Shown: piece after piece, positions 17,817-27,340 of the stretch
How the letters are laid out: each line of letters begins with the position of its first letter
Numbering within the stretch: position 1 is the stretch's first letter
DNA from: Paraflavitalea devenefica
GTDB lineage: Bacteria; Bacteroidota; Bacteroidia; Chitinophagales; Chitinophagaceae
NCBI RefSeq assembly: GCF_011759375.1
Contig: NZ_JAARML010000004.1
Coordinates: forward strand, 310,001-374,000
Reading direction: 5' to 3'
DNA length: 64,000 bases
Position numbers and translations under genes: made by a program
Notes under the pieces: model-generated
What the model was told of the DNA's origin: nothing
Seen by the model: the letters and a program-made list of their open reading frames with translations, nothing else
Database searches by the model: none

Positions 17817-19079
17817 TTATTTATCCTTGGCCGCTGCCAGGCTATTCAGGTACACTTCTACATTGGTATAACTTTTATTAAGGGTGAAAAGATTTCCGTC
17901 TGCAGGATCCGAGGGCTTCAATCCTTGCTTTTTTTCCCATGCATCAGGCATACCATCGCCATCCTTATCGGCCGGCGCTGCAGCCGCAGTGATAGCCGGT
18001 TGACCGCCCGCCTCCTCTTCCGTCATAAATATTTTTCCCTGTGTGCCTTTTGACTGCAGGTAACCGATCAGCCTGCTGTCTACCGCATCGCGTTTCAGGG
18101 AAGCGCCTGCTGCTGCAGCCACTTTTTCGTAGGCAACTGCCGCAGCATGCCGGGTCACCTGCACGGAGGAATGCATAGTAGGCGATGTTACCAGGGTGGC
18201 AGTGGCTGCCACAAAATCAGTATCAATGACCGTTCTTCCGTTCAGTTTCCCATCCCGGTTATCATCAACATAATTACCGGTATGGTATACATGATCGGTG
18301 GCAGAAAACTGTCCCATAAATTTGCCCGAAGAGTTGGGGCCGGCGATAAAATAATTATTGATCATATCCTGGTAATGATCGCCGGCTGAATGTCCGCCAA
18401 CGAAACCATTACTGCCCCAGTTGTAAACAATATTGTTGATATACTCTATTCCGGCTTTCGCTTTCGGATTACGGCTTTGGTTATCGATCCAGAGGTTATG
18501 ATGTACGGTTACTTCTTTGGGGCCTTCAAACAAAGCGCCGAAACGCTGCGGCTCTATGCTTTCTCCTATCATACAGTACTGCAGTGTTACGCGCGAACTG
18601 TTTTTGATGTGCAGGTTATCCCACCTGCCCCACTGAATGGACACATGATCGAATATAATATCCTGCAAATTGTCGGCAACCACTGTACAGGACCCTCTGG
18701 ACATTTTAATACTTCCCCTGAACCGGATATGACGTACAATGGTGTTGGAAGAAAAAGAAATTCCGTTCCCATATACCACTACCCCCTCACCCGGTGCCGA
18801 TTGCCCGGCAATAGTAATATCGGAAGCGGCCTGGATCTTATTACCGATGCGGATCACACCGGCCACATCAAATACAATGATCCTGTGTGGGGCGCTTACA
18901 GCATCCCTGAAAGACCCTTTACCCGAATCCTGCAGGTTGGTGACGTGATATACCTTTCCTCCACGCCCGCCGGTTGCCTGCGCTCCAAAACCTTCGGCGC
19001 CCGGAAAAGCAACTGTTTGCGCCTTAGCCGTTGTTAAACCTGTTATACAGAGCAGGAGTAATAATCTATTTGTTTTCAT
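17817..19079 (-). CDS. Pectate lyase (PL1-like), single-domain
   Basis: This is a 420-residue protein with a signal peptide (MKTNRLLLLLCITGLTTAKA) and one beta-helix domain sharing AFPGAEGFG, RIIVFDVAGVIRI, TIAGQSAPGEG and SRNPKAK with the larger neighbour. It also has the Asp-rich DKDGDGMPDAWEKKQG near 377-392. It has no T9SS sorting domain, so it is likely periplasmic, where it would shorten oligogalacturonides imported by the SusC/SusD complexes. One difference from the neighbour is in the loop IQWGRWDN, where the larger enzyme has FTWGMDE: a residue is inserted and Glu is replaced by Asn. This could alter calcium or substrate binding. Confidence 0.8.
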   Translation of the reverse strand: MKTNRLLLLLCITGLTTAKAQTVAFPGAEGFGAQATGGRGGKVYHVTNLQDSGKGSFRDAVSAPHRIIVFDVAGVIRIGNKIQAASDITIAGQSAPGEGVVVYGNGISFSSNTIVRHIRFRGSIKMSRGSCTVVADNLQDIIFDHVSIQWGRWDNLHIKNSSRVTLQYCMIGESIEPQRFGALFEGPKEVTVHHNLWIDNQSRNPKAKAGIEYINNIVYNWGSNGFVGGHSAGDHYQDMINNYFIAGPNSSGKFMGQFSATDHVYHTGNYVDDNRDGKLNGRTVIDTDFVAATATLVTSPTMHSSVQVTRHAAAVAYEKVAAAAGASLKRDAVDSRLIGYLQSKGTQGKIFMTEEEAGGQPAITAAAAPADKDGDGMPDAWEKKQGLKPSDPADGNLFTLNKSYTNVEVYLNSLAAAKDK

Positions 19080-19109
19080 TGTAAGGTAATGTTTCGGGTT
19101 TTGCTTCCG

Positions 19110-20816
19110 CTATTCCCATTTAAACGGTAAATACCAGTTTGCTTTATTCATCAGTTTTGTACGCACGGCCGATGCCTGCGGGTTATGCTCGCTCAGTAGT
19201 TTGTCATAAATTTTATCGGCCAGGAAAGCAGGATCATTTCTTCTCAAGGCAATACGCAACAGGTCGGGCCACCTTTTGCCTTCGTAAGCCAGTTCCAGCG
19301 CACTTTCATGGATGATGTTATCTTCCAGCGCCAGCGTACTGTCGCCCACCACTGGTGCATTGTACAGGTTAGCGCGTCCGCGGATGCCTGCATTCATACA
19401 CCAGTCGGCGGCAATACGCGGATTATCGCTTTTACGTCCATCGAAATTGTAGGGAAAACTTTCGTTGTTATTCAGGTTGGTACCAATAAATCCCTGGTTC
19501 AGCAGCCTGTCGGCCAGGTAGTGATGGTCATCACGATTGGCAGCTTCTGCAAACTCCAAGTGCAGGGTTGCTGCCCGGTACAAGAACCATTTTCCTTTCT
19601 TTTCCAGCGTATTAACAGGGAAAAAGCCGGTACCGCTAAGATAGTTGTATAGATACTTCATCACCACAGGTCTTTCACCCAGTGTACGGTAACTGAATAT
19701 GCCGCCTCTTGCATCGTAGGGAAAATCATTTTTCTGTACCTGGCTGTTCCATAGGCTCATGGCTGCCTGGGAGGGTTTCAGCAGGTACGCGCCGCCGCGT
19801 GGTGAGAAGAGGTTAATAAAAGGATTTTCGGGTTTGAATAAGGTATTGTCGTAAGGAAGGAACCAGATCCATTCATAATTAAATAAGGCATCCTGTCCGC
19901 GGGCAAACATAGAACGCCATCCCTGTGCATTGTTATCTACCAGCATATTCTCATCTTCCTCCCTGTACCGTATATACCCCACTGCCAGATCGTTGTTATC
20001 GGCCTTGGAAGAACCGGTAAGCCGCCATGTGTACAACTGCCCCGCGCCGCCCGTTTCCATCACACTTTTAAATGCCTGGGCTGCTTTCCGGTAATCGCCG
20101 GGCTGACTGCGCCACAGGTACAATTGCCCCAGTAATGCCTTTTTATTGATAAAGAAATTGCCGGTGTAATACCCGTCAACAGTAGTTATCAGGGTTGGGC
20201 TTGCTGTATAGGGCTCCAGGTAAGGCAATGATTCCATCGTTACAATCAGGTTGCTGATCAGCTCATTGAAGGTAATGCGTGGCATCAGACTGATATTGCG
20301 GATATCATCGTTGGTAGATAAAGGATCTGTTACATACGGCACATCGCCAAAATGTATGCCCAGTTGCAGGTATACCCAGCAACGTAACGCCGCAATATCC
20401 GCATACCGCATATTGTATTCTTCCTGTTTCAGCTTTTTATCCCGCAACATGTTATCAAAATTGTACAACACATCGTTGCAGTTCACGATCACTTCGTAAA
20501 AGGGACGCGGATTAGCGTAAGGATTACCGGTCTGTACATGGTGCTCGTTTAACTGCCGCAGGTATTCATCGGCATTCTCAGTGGTTGTCAGCAGGTCGGC
20601 CCGCAGTTCATTCAGTACGACATAATTACCGGCAAGCCCCATCAGCTTCCCATATGCGCCCATCACTGCTGCATTGGCATCATATATATTCTGGTAGGCG
20701 TTGTTGGCCTCCAGCACATCTTCTGGCGTTACTTCCACCAGTTTCTTGCAGGAGAACAAACCTGCTGATGTTATGGCCAGTGAAACAGTAATTATTGATA
20801 GCTTCCGGAACTTCAT
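19110..20816 (-). CDS. RagB/SusD family lipoprotein (pair B)
   Basis: This is a 568-residue protein. The signal peptide has a lipobox with Cys23 (LFSCKK), followed by the usual SusD start LVEVTPEDVLEANNAYQNIYDANAAVMGAYGKLMG. TPR-like helices carry ADIAALRCWVYLQLGIHFGDVPYV, and the C-terminal ESALELAYEGKRWPDLLRIA is the SusD signature. It should bind oligosaccharides on the cell surface and close over the SusC porin encoded 28 bp upstream. The lyase genes lie directly downstream, which suggests pectic oligosaccharides as ligand. Confidence 0.9.
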   Translation of the reverse strand: MKFRKLSIITVSLAITSAGLFSCKKLVEVTPEDVLEANNAYQNIYDANAAVMGAYGKLMGLAGNYVVLNELRADLLTTTENADEYLRQLNEHHVQTGNPYANPRPFYEVIVNCNDVLYNFDNMLRDKKLKQEEYNMRYADIAALRCWVYLQLGIHFGDVPYVTDPLSTNDDIRNISLMPRITFNELISNLIVTMESLPYLEPYTASPTLITTVDGYYTGNFFINKKALLGQLYLWRSQPGDYRKAAQAFKSVMETGGAGQLYTWRLTGSSKADNNDLAVGYIRYREEDENMLVDNNAQGWRSMFARGQDALFNYEWIWFLPYDNTLFKPENPFINLFSPRGGAYLLKPSQAAMSLWNSQVQKNDFPYDARGGIFSYRTLGERPVVMKYLYNYLSGTGFFPVNTLEKKGKWFLYRAATLHLEFAEAANRDDHHYLADRLLNQGFIGTNLNNNESFPYNFDGRKSDNPRIAADWCMNAGIRGRANLYNAPVVGDSTLALEDNIIHESALELAYEGKRWPDLLRIALRRNDPAFLADKIYDKLLSEHNPQASAVRTKLMNKANWYLPFKWE

Positions 20817-20844
20817 ATCAGGTTACAATTGTGATATTTATTAA

Positions 20845-23800
20845 TTACAGGCCCAGTTTTATACCTGCCTGCAGTGAGCGGTGCTGTGGCTCCAGCATTA
20901 CATCTGTTCCCTGTGCAAAAGGACCAGCACCTGCGCTGAACTCAGGGTCATATCCCTTGTATTTGGTCAGGGTGAATAAGTTATTGCCGCTGGCGTAGAT
21001 AACAAGATCTCTTAAAAAACCTTGTTTCAATGGCCATGCATAGGCTATTGACAGGGTACGCAATCGCAAATAGGAACCGTCTTCTATCCAGCGGTCACTG
21101 AAACGGCTGTTGCCGGATGGATCGCCCCAGGCTGCCTTTGGCATAGCTGTTACCTGTCCGTTCGTTCTCCACCGGTTGATCACCGCCCCTGTCTGGTTGG
21201 AATAATCACTCATGGATTCTAACTGACGGCGTGCGTAGTTGTAAATATCATTACCCTGTGAAAACGTGAACAGCAGGTTTAGTGTCCAGTTTTTCCAGGT
21301 AAGGGCAGAAGTAAAAGCCCCTGTATAATCAGGATTGGGATTACCAATGAGCTGGCGGTCATTTTCGTCGATCAGGTGATCGCTGTTCCGGTCTGTGAAG
21401 CGGATATCACCTCCGGTAAATGCGGTAGCTGTTCCATCGGCCTTTTTATTGGATAAACCGGATGCTGCAGCTGCTGCATCGGAACTGAAAACGCCATTGG
21501 TCTTATAACCATAAAATGCATTGGGCGCAGTACCAATAGCGGTAATCATGGTGCCCTCCGCATAACTGGTGATAATGCTTTCTACAGGCAGTTTGGTTAC
21601 CACTGTTTTGTAATGACTTACCTGCACCCCCACATCCCATTTCAGGTCTTTGCGGTTCAGAATACGACCATTTGCAGACAATTCCCAACCGGTATTTTTT
21701 AGGGCGCCTGAATTCGTTACCGTGTAGTTGAAACCACTGGCGCCGGGCGCTGGCTGATACACGATCATATTATCCGTTTTATGACGGAATACGTCCACAC
21801 TCAGGTTCAGCCGCTCATTCCATACAGCCATGTCTGCGCCTGCATTGAGTTTGGTAACAGTTTCCCATTGCAGGGCGGGATTACCGGGGTTGCCAACTAC
21901 AAGCCCCTGTATGCCCAACAGGTTTTGTGAAGTATAATATTTACGGGCAGTGAAATTGCCGATATCTTCATTACCCGACTGACCAACAGAAGCCCTCAGT
22001 TTCAACAGGCTGAGCCAATCCTGGCCGGCCATGAATGATTCGGAAGACACCACCCAGGCAGCAGCCAGTGAAGACATCAGCGGGTAGCTGTTGTTTCCCC
22101 AACGTACCAGGCTACCGTTTGTAATATGATCGCCAAATTTGGATGAAGCATCCGAAGCCAGGTTCAGTGACAGGAAGTATTTACTGCGTAAGTTGTATTC
22201 CGCATTGAGATAGGTACTTACCCATCTTGATTGTCCCAGGCTGCCGCCAATTACGCGTAAACTATTTAAGCCATAGCCCACGCCGGTAAACTCATCTGTA
22301 GCAGAATTATAGCCTAATCCATAGTCTACTTCAGAAGAGACCGTGTTGTAGCGGAAACCCAGATTGGCAGCAAAACGATGAATACCATGATAGGTTTTAT
22401 CGAACGACAAACGGGTATCGTTATAAAAACCATTGTAACGGATCACCTGGTTACCGGAGCGGTTTTTTACCACAGCATTGCTGAGCGTATCACGTATGAT
22501 ACCGTTTGCCGGAATAAAGAGCGCCTGCCTTGCTTCGTCTTTCACAAGGTTTAACAAGGTGCTTACAGAAAATTCATTGGTGAGCTTGTATTTAAAATGT
22601 ACGCCTACTGACCAGCGATAGTTTTTGCTGGTAGCCTGTACGTTGCTTATAATGGCCATCGGGTTGCTCACATTAAAAGTATCCCTGTCGGCCAGTGCAG
22701 GCGACTCAATACCGTTATCGGCTACCTGATTAGCAGCAAAAAATGGTGCTTTTACCAGTGAGATATAAATGGGATTGGTGGCACTGTTGATACCCAGGTT
22801 TTTAAGCTTCTGTTCATTCCTGGTAACACTCAGGTTGGCGCCTGCTGTCAGCCTCGGGCTCAGGTTCAGGTCAGCATTAAAACGCATGTTGAGCCGTGTA
22901 AGCCCGGTATTGGAGATCACACCATTATTACCCAGGTATCCCATCGACAGGGCATATTTCGCAATATTGTCGCCACCTGTTATCTTCAGGTAAGCATTCT
23001 GAAAATAGCTGTTCTCAAATATTTTATCCTGCCAGTTGTTATCATAGTGGTTCCTGTAATAACTGGGATTGTTCTTATCATCATTCATGTAAGGCAGTGC
23101 ATCAATATCTTTTGACTCCAGGCCCTTCAATTGCAGCATTTCAGAAAGATACGTCCGGTAATCAGCCGCATTCATGACCGGTAACCGGGAAGGCGCAAAA
23201 TTGATACCGCCATACAGTCCTGCTTCAATACGTGTGGCTTCCTGGCGCGCTCTTGCTGTAGTGATAAGAATAACACCATTGGCGCCTCTTGTGCCATATA
23301 AGCTGCCGCCATCTTTAATAACAGTAATATTATCAACATCCTTCATGTCAATATAGGCCAGCGGGTTGGTATAAAAACCGGTCAGCATGGTATTGCCATA
23401 GCTGGCAATATCGAAGATGGCGCCATCTACCACCACCAAAGGTTGATTGGTTGCATAGAGTGAATTAAACCCGCGCATCAGCAATTCGGCGCCTGTATTG
23501 GGTGTTCCTGAACGGCGTATAGCCTGCAAACCAGCCACCTTTCCCTGCAACCAGGCATCCGGTGCATCAGCAATGGCGCTCCAGTTGCCGGCTGTTTGTA
23601 CACTCCCTGCAGCACTGGTAAGCTGCCTGCCGGTAGTAATGTTCAATGGCATGATTATATCATCGCTGTAAGTATTATAGCCGTTGGAGTACAAAACAAT
23701 ATTGGCAACACCCCTACCCCTCAGTTCCTGTTCCTTTATTTCATATCCGTCTGCATCAATGCGTATTACAACATGGTAGTCGGGCACTTTCATGGAGAAG

Positions 23801-24015
23801 TTGCCGGCACTGTCGCTGATGGCCGCATACAATTTTCCATAGCTGATCCTGGCGCCCGTCATAGGTTTGCCGGTTGCGGCATCGCGCACATTGCCGGTAA
23901 CTGTTTGTTCAGCCGGCAATTTTTGTTGTGCCTGTACCACCGTGGTCACCAGGAGCAGTGATATTACTGCCGGCAATGCTTTTATCCTGAACATGAAATT
24001 CTTTTTTATCCGCAT
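20845..24015 (-). CDS. SusC/RagA TonB-linked outer-membrane porin (pair B)
   Basis: This is a 1056-residue protein. The start chosen is the ATG at 24015, which begins a basic n-region and a signal peptide ending VVQAQ; the longer frame to 24048 adds only 11 residues. A CarboxypepD_reg-like domain (~35-110) precedes the plug (~150-270), which has LQGKVAGLQAIRRSGTPNTGAELLMRG-type features, the LVVVDG box and TVIKDGGSLYGTRGANGVILITT. The barrel ends in GIKLGL. It lacks the canonical DAAA box (it reads DGGS). It imports glycan fragments with the SusD of pair B, using TonB energy. Confidence 0.9.
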   Translation of the reverse strand: MRIKKNFMFRIKALPAVISLLLVTTVVQAQQKLPAEQTVTGNVRDAATGKPMTGARISYGKLYAAISDSAGNFSMKVPDYHVVIRIDADGYEIKEQELRGRGVANIVLYSNGYNTYSDDIIMPLNITTGRQLTSAAGSVQTAGNWSAIADAPDAWLQGKVAGLQAIRRSGTPNTGAELLMRGFNSLYATNQPLVVVDGAIFDIASYGNTMLTGFYTNPLAYIDMKDVDNITVIKDGGSLYGTRGANGVILITTARARQEATRIEAGLYGGINFAPSRLPVMNAADYRTYLSEMLQLKGLESKDIDALPYMNDDKNNPSYYRNHYDNNWQDKIFENSYFQNAYLKITGGDNIAKYALSMGYLGNNGVISNTGLTRLNMRFNADLNLSPRLTAGANLSVTRNEQKLKNLGINSATNPIYISLVKAPFFAANQVADNGIESPALADRDTFNVSNPMAIISNVQATSKNYRWSVGVHFKYKLTNEFSVSTLLNLVKDEARQALFIPANGIIRDTLSNAVVKNRSGNQVIRYNGFYNDTRLSFDKTYHGIHRFAANLGFRYNTVSSEVDYGLGYNSATDEFTGVGYGLNSLRVIGGSLGQSRWVSTYLNAEYNLRSKYFLSLNLASDASSKFGDHITNGSLVRWGNNSYPLMSSLAAAWVVSSESFMAGQDWLSLLKLRASVGQSGNEDIGNFTARKYYTSQNLLGIQGLVVGNPGNPALQWETVTKLNAGADMAVWNERLNLSVDVFRHKTDNMIVYQPAPGASGFNYTVTNSGALKNTGWELSANGRILNRKDLKWDVGVQVSHYKTVVTKLPVESIITSYAEGTMITAIGTAPNAFYGYKTNGVFSSDAAAAASGLSNKKADGTATAFTGGDIRFTDRNSDHLIDENDRQLIGNPNPDYTGAFTSALTWKNWTLNLLFTFSQGNDIYNYARRQLESMSDYSNQTGAVINRWRTNGQVTAMPKAAWGDPSGNSRFSDRWIEDGSYLRLRTLSIAYAWPLKQGFLRDLVIYASGNNLFTLTKYKGYDPEFSAGAGPFAQGTDVMLEPQHRSLQAGIKLGL

Positions 24016-24062
24016 TTTTAATAGTCGTAATTGTTCTGTCGATGCCATACACGTCTCTTTGA

Positions 24063-25601
24063 TCAGAATACCGGTACCAGCTTTATATAATCCAGGGTAA
24101 GGTTATAGGGAATACCTGTCCCCACCGTAGCCGGCGCCAGCAAACGCAAACGCCGGGTTGCAGGTGTCAGTTCATTCTTATTATCGTTTAGGGAAGTGAT
24201 CAGGGTATTGAAACTGGTATTGGTGTATTCTCCCAGGTATATCTCCGTATAGTTCAATGGTGACACCGCTTTTTGCACATTGAAGTCTACAGCCAGTGTA
24301 TCACTTGCTATACGACCTATCTGCAATAGCTGCTGCAGGGTCGAATCCGTTCCGTAAGGGTCATCGCCCTGGCCTGAAAGTGTTTTATCGTTCAGCGCTA
24401 CCCAGTACACCTTATATTTTGTGGTGTACAACTGGTTACAATTGTAATCAACATAAAACCTGGCGCCGCTGGATCCGAGGTTGAGGTAAATATCCTTAAA
24501 AGGAATACCGGTAGCCGGGTTCATCCTTTGCCGGTAGAATATTTTTGTAATGTATTTGTCTTCGGTTGATCTGAAAGCATAAGGCTCTTCGCCCTGGACC
24601 ATCGTTACCGGTATCTTTTCTTCAATGGCCGTTGCTGCAGCATTTACAATATAAACGATACCATTGCTCATGGGGTAAGACGCCGTAACCGCTGCTGCTT
24701 CCAATGGAACATGTACATTGAATTTAGACAAAAGGGTGGCCGGCAGCTGCGCAGGCGTGTATACACCTTTTACAGTCAGGTCCTTTACTACATTCCACGA
24801 TGCGTTGCCGGTAGTAACAGAAGCATCTGTACTCTGGAAATAAGGCTTCTGTTTAACTACCTCATCGGCAAAAGCAGTGTTGGTGAAAATAATATATGTA
24901 TAAAGACTGTCTTCATTATCGAGGTTATACACTTTCTCCCGGTAATAATTGCTTTCTACCATGCCTGTTCCCGGTTTGTACACCGGCTCACCGGTTACCG
25001 GGTTAATACTATCCAGTTCGGCCTTGGTAACATCCTGGTAGGTGTATTGCAGGGAACTGACATAAGCGTTCTGCTCGTAAGTAGCGCTGGTAGACTGTAT
25101 ATACTGCCATATATTCTGTAATGGCGGAACTATTTTGTCAATTACGTTCAATACGCCGTTCTTAACATAAATATCGGCCTGGGTAATATTGGCATTTCCG
25201 AATTTTTTACCATAGCACCATATCTTTTTCCCGTTCAGTACAGGCACACGTACTGAATCTGCCGCCATACGCGTAAACATTAACTGCCCGGCAATGTACT
25301 GCTGTAAGAATGCACGCAGTTTGGCAGAATCATTGATGATGTCGCTGCCAATGTTTTGCAACGCTTCATTGGTAGGAGCCCATACGGTATAACTCCTGGA
25401 TGATCCCATTAACGCATCAAGCCCTGTTTTTACCAGGTACTGGCTGAATGTACTCAGCTCAGCATGGCGGTTGATCTGCTGCATCAGGGTTTCATTCAGC
25501 GCCTCTTCATGGGCGGCAATATGATCATCCCACTTTTTGCAGGCCGGCCATATGGCAACCAGCAACAACAATAACCATAGAGAATTCTTCGTAAAGCGCA
25601 T
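24063..25601 (-). CDS. Fasciclin (FAS1) domain lipoprotein, 512 residues
   Basis: The signal peptide ends in a Cys21 lipobox (WPACKK). One clear FAS1 domain (~40-165) shows YTVWAPTNEALQNIG and a closing GVLNVIDKIVPP, and a second, degenerate FAS1-like stretch (~180-330) ends with SNGIVYIVNAA. The C-terminal ~170 residues form an unassigned beta-rich domain (AYRFSTEDKYI to LTLDYIKLVPVF). It lies between the two SusC/SusD pairs in the same operon. By position it could be a surface glycan-binding accessory protein, but FAS1 domains are also adhesion modules, so this is inference. Confidence 0.75.
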   Translation of the reverse strand: MRFTKNSLWLLLLLVAIWPACKKWDDHIAAHEEALNETLMQQINRHAELSTFSQYLVKTGLDALMGSSRSYTVWAPTNEALQNIGSDIINDSAKLRAFLQQYIAGQLMFTRMAADSVRVPVLNGKKIWCYGKKFGNANITQADIYVKNGVLNVIDKIVPPLQNIWQYIQSTSATYEQNAYVSSLQYTYQDVTKAELDSINPVTGEPVYKPGTGMVESNYYREKVYNLDNEDSLYTYIIFTNTAFADEVVKQKPYFQSTDASVTTGNASWNVVKDLTVKGVYTPAQLPATLLSKFNVHVPLEAAAVTASYPMSNGIVYIVNAAATAIEEKIPVTMVQGEEPYAFRSTEDKYITKIFYRQRMNPATGIPFKDIYLNLGSSGARFYVDYNCNQLYTTKYKVYWVALNDKTLSGQGDDPYGTDSTLQQLLQIGRIASDTLAVDFNVQKAVSPLNYTEIYLGEYTNTSFNTLITSLNDNKNELTPATRRLRLLAPATVGTGIPYNLTLDYIKLVPVF

Positions 25602-25615
25602 GCGTAAAATAATTT

Positions 25616-27319
25616 TTAATATTCTATCGTACCATCCGGATTAAACCTGGGACGGGTTTGGTTCATTCCAACAGGTATGAAATGCACCATATCAAGATTG
25701 CAGTCGGAGTTGCTTCCCGAAACCAATTGGAAACGTATTTTATGCCTGCCGGTGGCGGCCACATCAACCACGCCCACCATCCGGGCGGCGGTGGAACCTG
25801 ATTTTTTGCTCGCACCGGCCCACCATTTCCAGCCCAGCGCCTCCAGGGTAGCTTCATCTGCTACATTCACGGAGGATATTTTCTGGTGGAATTGCACCAG
25901 CGCACTGGTTAACGGTACAGAATCGAAAAGTGTCTGTACGTTCACCACCTTACCGGTGTTCTGTGTAAAATACCCTACCCACACTTTGTATTTCCCTTTT
26001 ACGAGCAAGGGGGTGGTAAATTCAATCCAACTGTTGCTGGAACAGGAGCCGAGGTTGTCGGTGTTACTACCACTGGTGCCCAGGCCGAGTTGCCAGTAAT
26101 CACCCAGGTAGCCTGTTACGCCGTTGCGGTATTTTAAACAGCTTTTTTCCCATTTTACATCCGCCAGTGTATTGCCATCGCCGTAATCGAACAGGTAAGT
26201 TTTTTTGCGGTATATACTGCTGAGCCGGGTAAGTTCAGGAACAGTAGCGCACAGGTCCCAGTACACAGGAAAAGGCTTTCTGATCTTTAAAGGAATATGG
26301 GCCAGGGCGCGATGCACCACTCCGTTGGTGGCCGACATATCACTATTGGGCTGGTCCAGTTCAACGCCTTGTTCATGTACTGTACCATCAATAGTTGCAT
26401 ATTCATCATCATTGACCAGCAGCTTGCTGTTCACCAGTTTATTGGTAATTACTTCCAGCGGCGCCAGGGTAGCATGCGAGCCAGACATAACAATGTCGGC
26501 CAGGTATTTTACATCGGGCAGAATGTGATAGGCTACATATAAATGCAGGCTGTCGGCCGGATTTTTAGGATCACCGGTATTACAATATTTACTTTTCAGA
26601 TTGGCATAAGTAGTAAACCCGGAATCACTGAGTGCACTATTGGTTTCAGCAATCAGCGTATACCATGATCCTGAAACGCCAGCATTGTTTTTGTTCAGTG
26701 TATCATACAAACCGGTCTCTTTTAACGCCTCGGCAAAAATGGAATAAGCAGCATCTTCTTCCACCAGTTGTGCAATGGTTTTGACAGTAGGGATCAATAC
26801 CTGGTCAATGACCTGTATCACGCCATTACCCACCTGTATATTGGAGCTGGTAATGGTGGCCTGCCTGTTAACTACAAAATAGGAACTGCCGTCCCTGTTT
26901 ACCACCCCGGTTACCAGGAATTGCCCGTACATGGTAATGGAATTGAGTTTACCATCGTTAAAATCGGCCGTCAATACCTTTTCTTCCAGTATATGAAAGT
27001 TCAGTATTGCCTTAATTTCTTCTGCTGATAACTGGTCAACAGATGATTTACCGATCTTCTGCAGATAAGCAGCGATCGCTGTATTGGTAGGCGCAAACAA
27101 CGTGTAGGAGCCATAAGCATTCAGGAAGGAGCCGTACTTCACCTTATTGATCATAGTCACCAGGCTGGTAAAATTACCGGTACTATCCTTTTCCAGGTAC
27201 TCTAGTATGTTGGGGTCTTCGCTGGTGGTTTCTTTAATACTCGTCTTATTGCAATGCGATGCCAGTAATGTTATTACAACCAGCATGCTTATTGTGGCAA
27301 TTAATTTGTATACTTTCAT
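25616..27319 (-). CDS. Fasciclin (FAS1) domain lipoprotein, 567 residues
   Basis: The signal peptide has lipobox Cys23 (ASHCNK). Two FAS1 domains are visible: the first (~35-180) with SYTLFAPTNTAIAAYL and GVIQVIDQVLIP, the second (~190-350) ending SATNGVVHRALAHIP. A C-terminal domain (~355-567) has KWEKSCLKYRNGVTGYL, an alternating beta pattern and the ending CNLDMVHFIPVG; it resembles the DUF5108-type jelly-roll tails of Bacteroidota fasciclin proteins, and would suit carbohydrate binding. The gene starts 21 bp after the SusD of pair A, and the next fasciclin gene begins 14 bp after its stop. Confidence 0.75.
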   Translation of the reverse strand: MKVYKLIATISMLVVITLLASHCNKTSIKETTSEDPNILEYLEKDSTGNFTSLVTMINKVKYGSFLNAYGSYTLFAPTNTAIAAYLQKIGKSSVDQLSAEEIKAILNFHILEEKVLTADFNDGKLNSITMYGQFLVTGVVNRDGSSYFVVNRQATITSSNIQVGNGVIQVIDQVLIPTVKTIAQLVEEDAAYSIFAEALKETGLYDTLNKNNAGVSGSWYTLIAETNSALSDSGFTTYANLKSKYCNTGDPKNPADSLHLYVAYHILPDVKYLADIVMSGSHATLAPLEVITNKLVNSKLLVNDDEYATIDGTVHEQGVELDQPNSDMSATNGVVHRALAHIPLKIRKPFPVYWDLCATVPELTRLSSIYRKKTYLFDYGDGNTLADVKWEKSCLKYRNGVTGYLGDYWQLGLGTSGSNTDNLGSCSSNSWIEFTTPLLVKGKYKVWVGYFTQNTGKVVNVQTLFDSVPLTSALVQFHQKISSVNVADEATLEALGWKWWAGASKKSGSTAARMVGVVDVAATGRHKIRFQLVSGSNSDCNLDMVHFIPVGMNQTRPRFNPDGTIEY

Positions 27320-27340
27320 AACAAACGCTTTTAATCGTTC

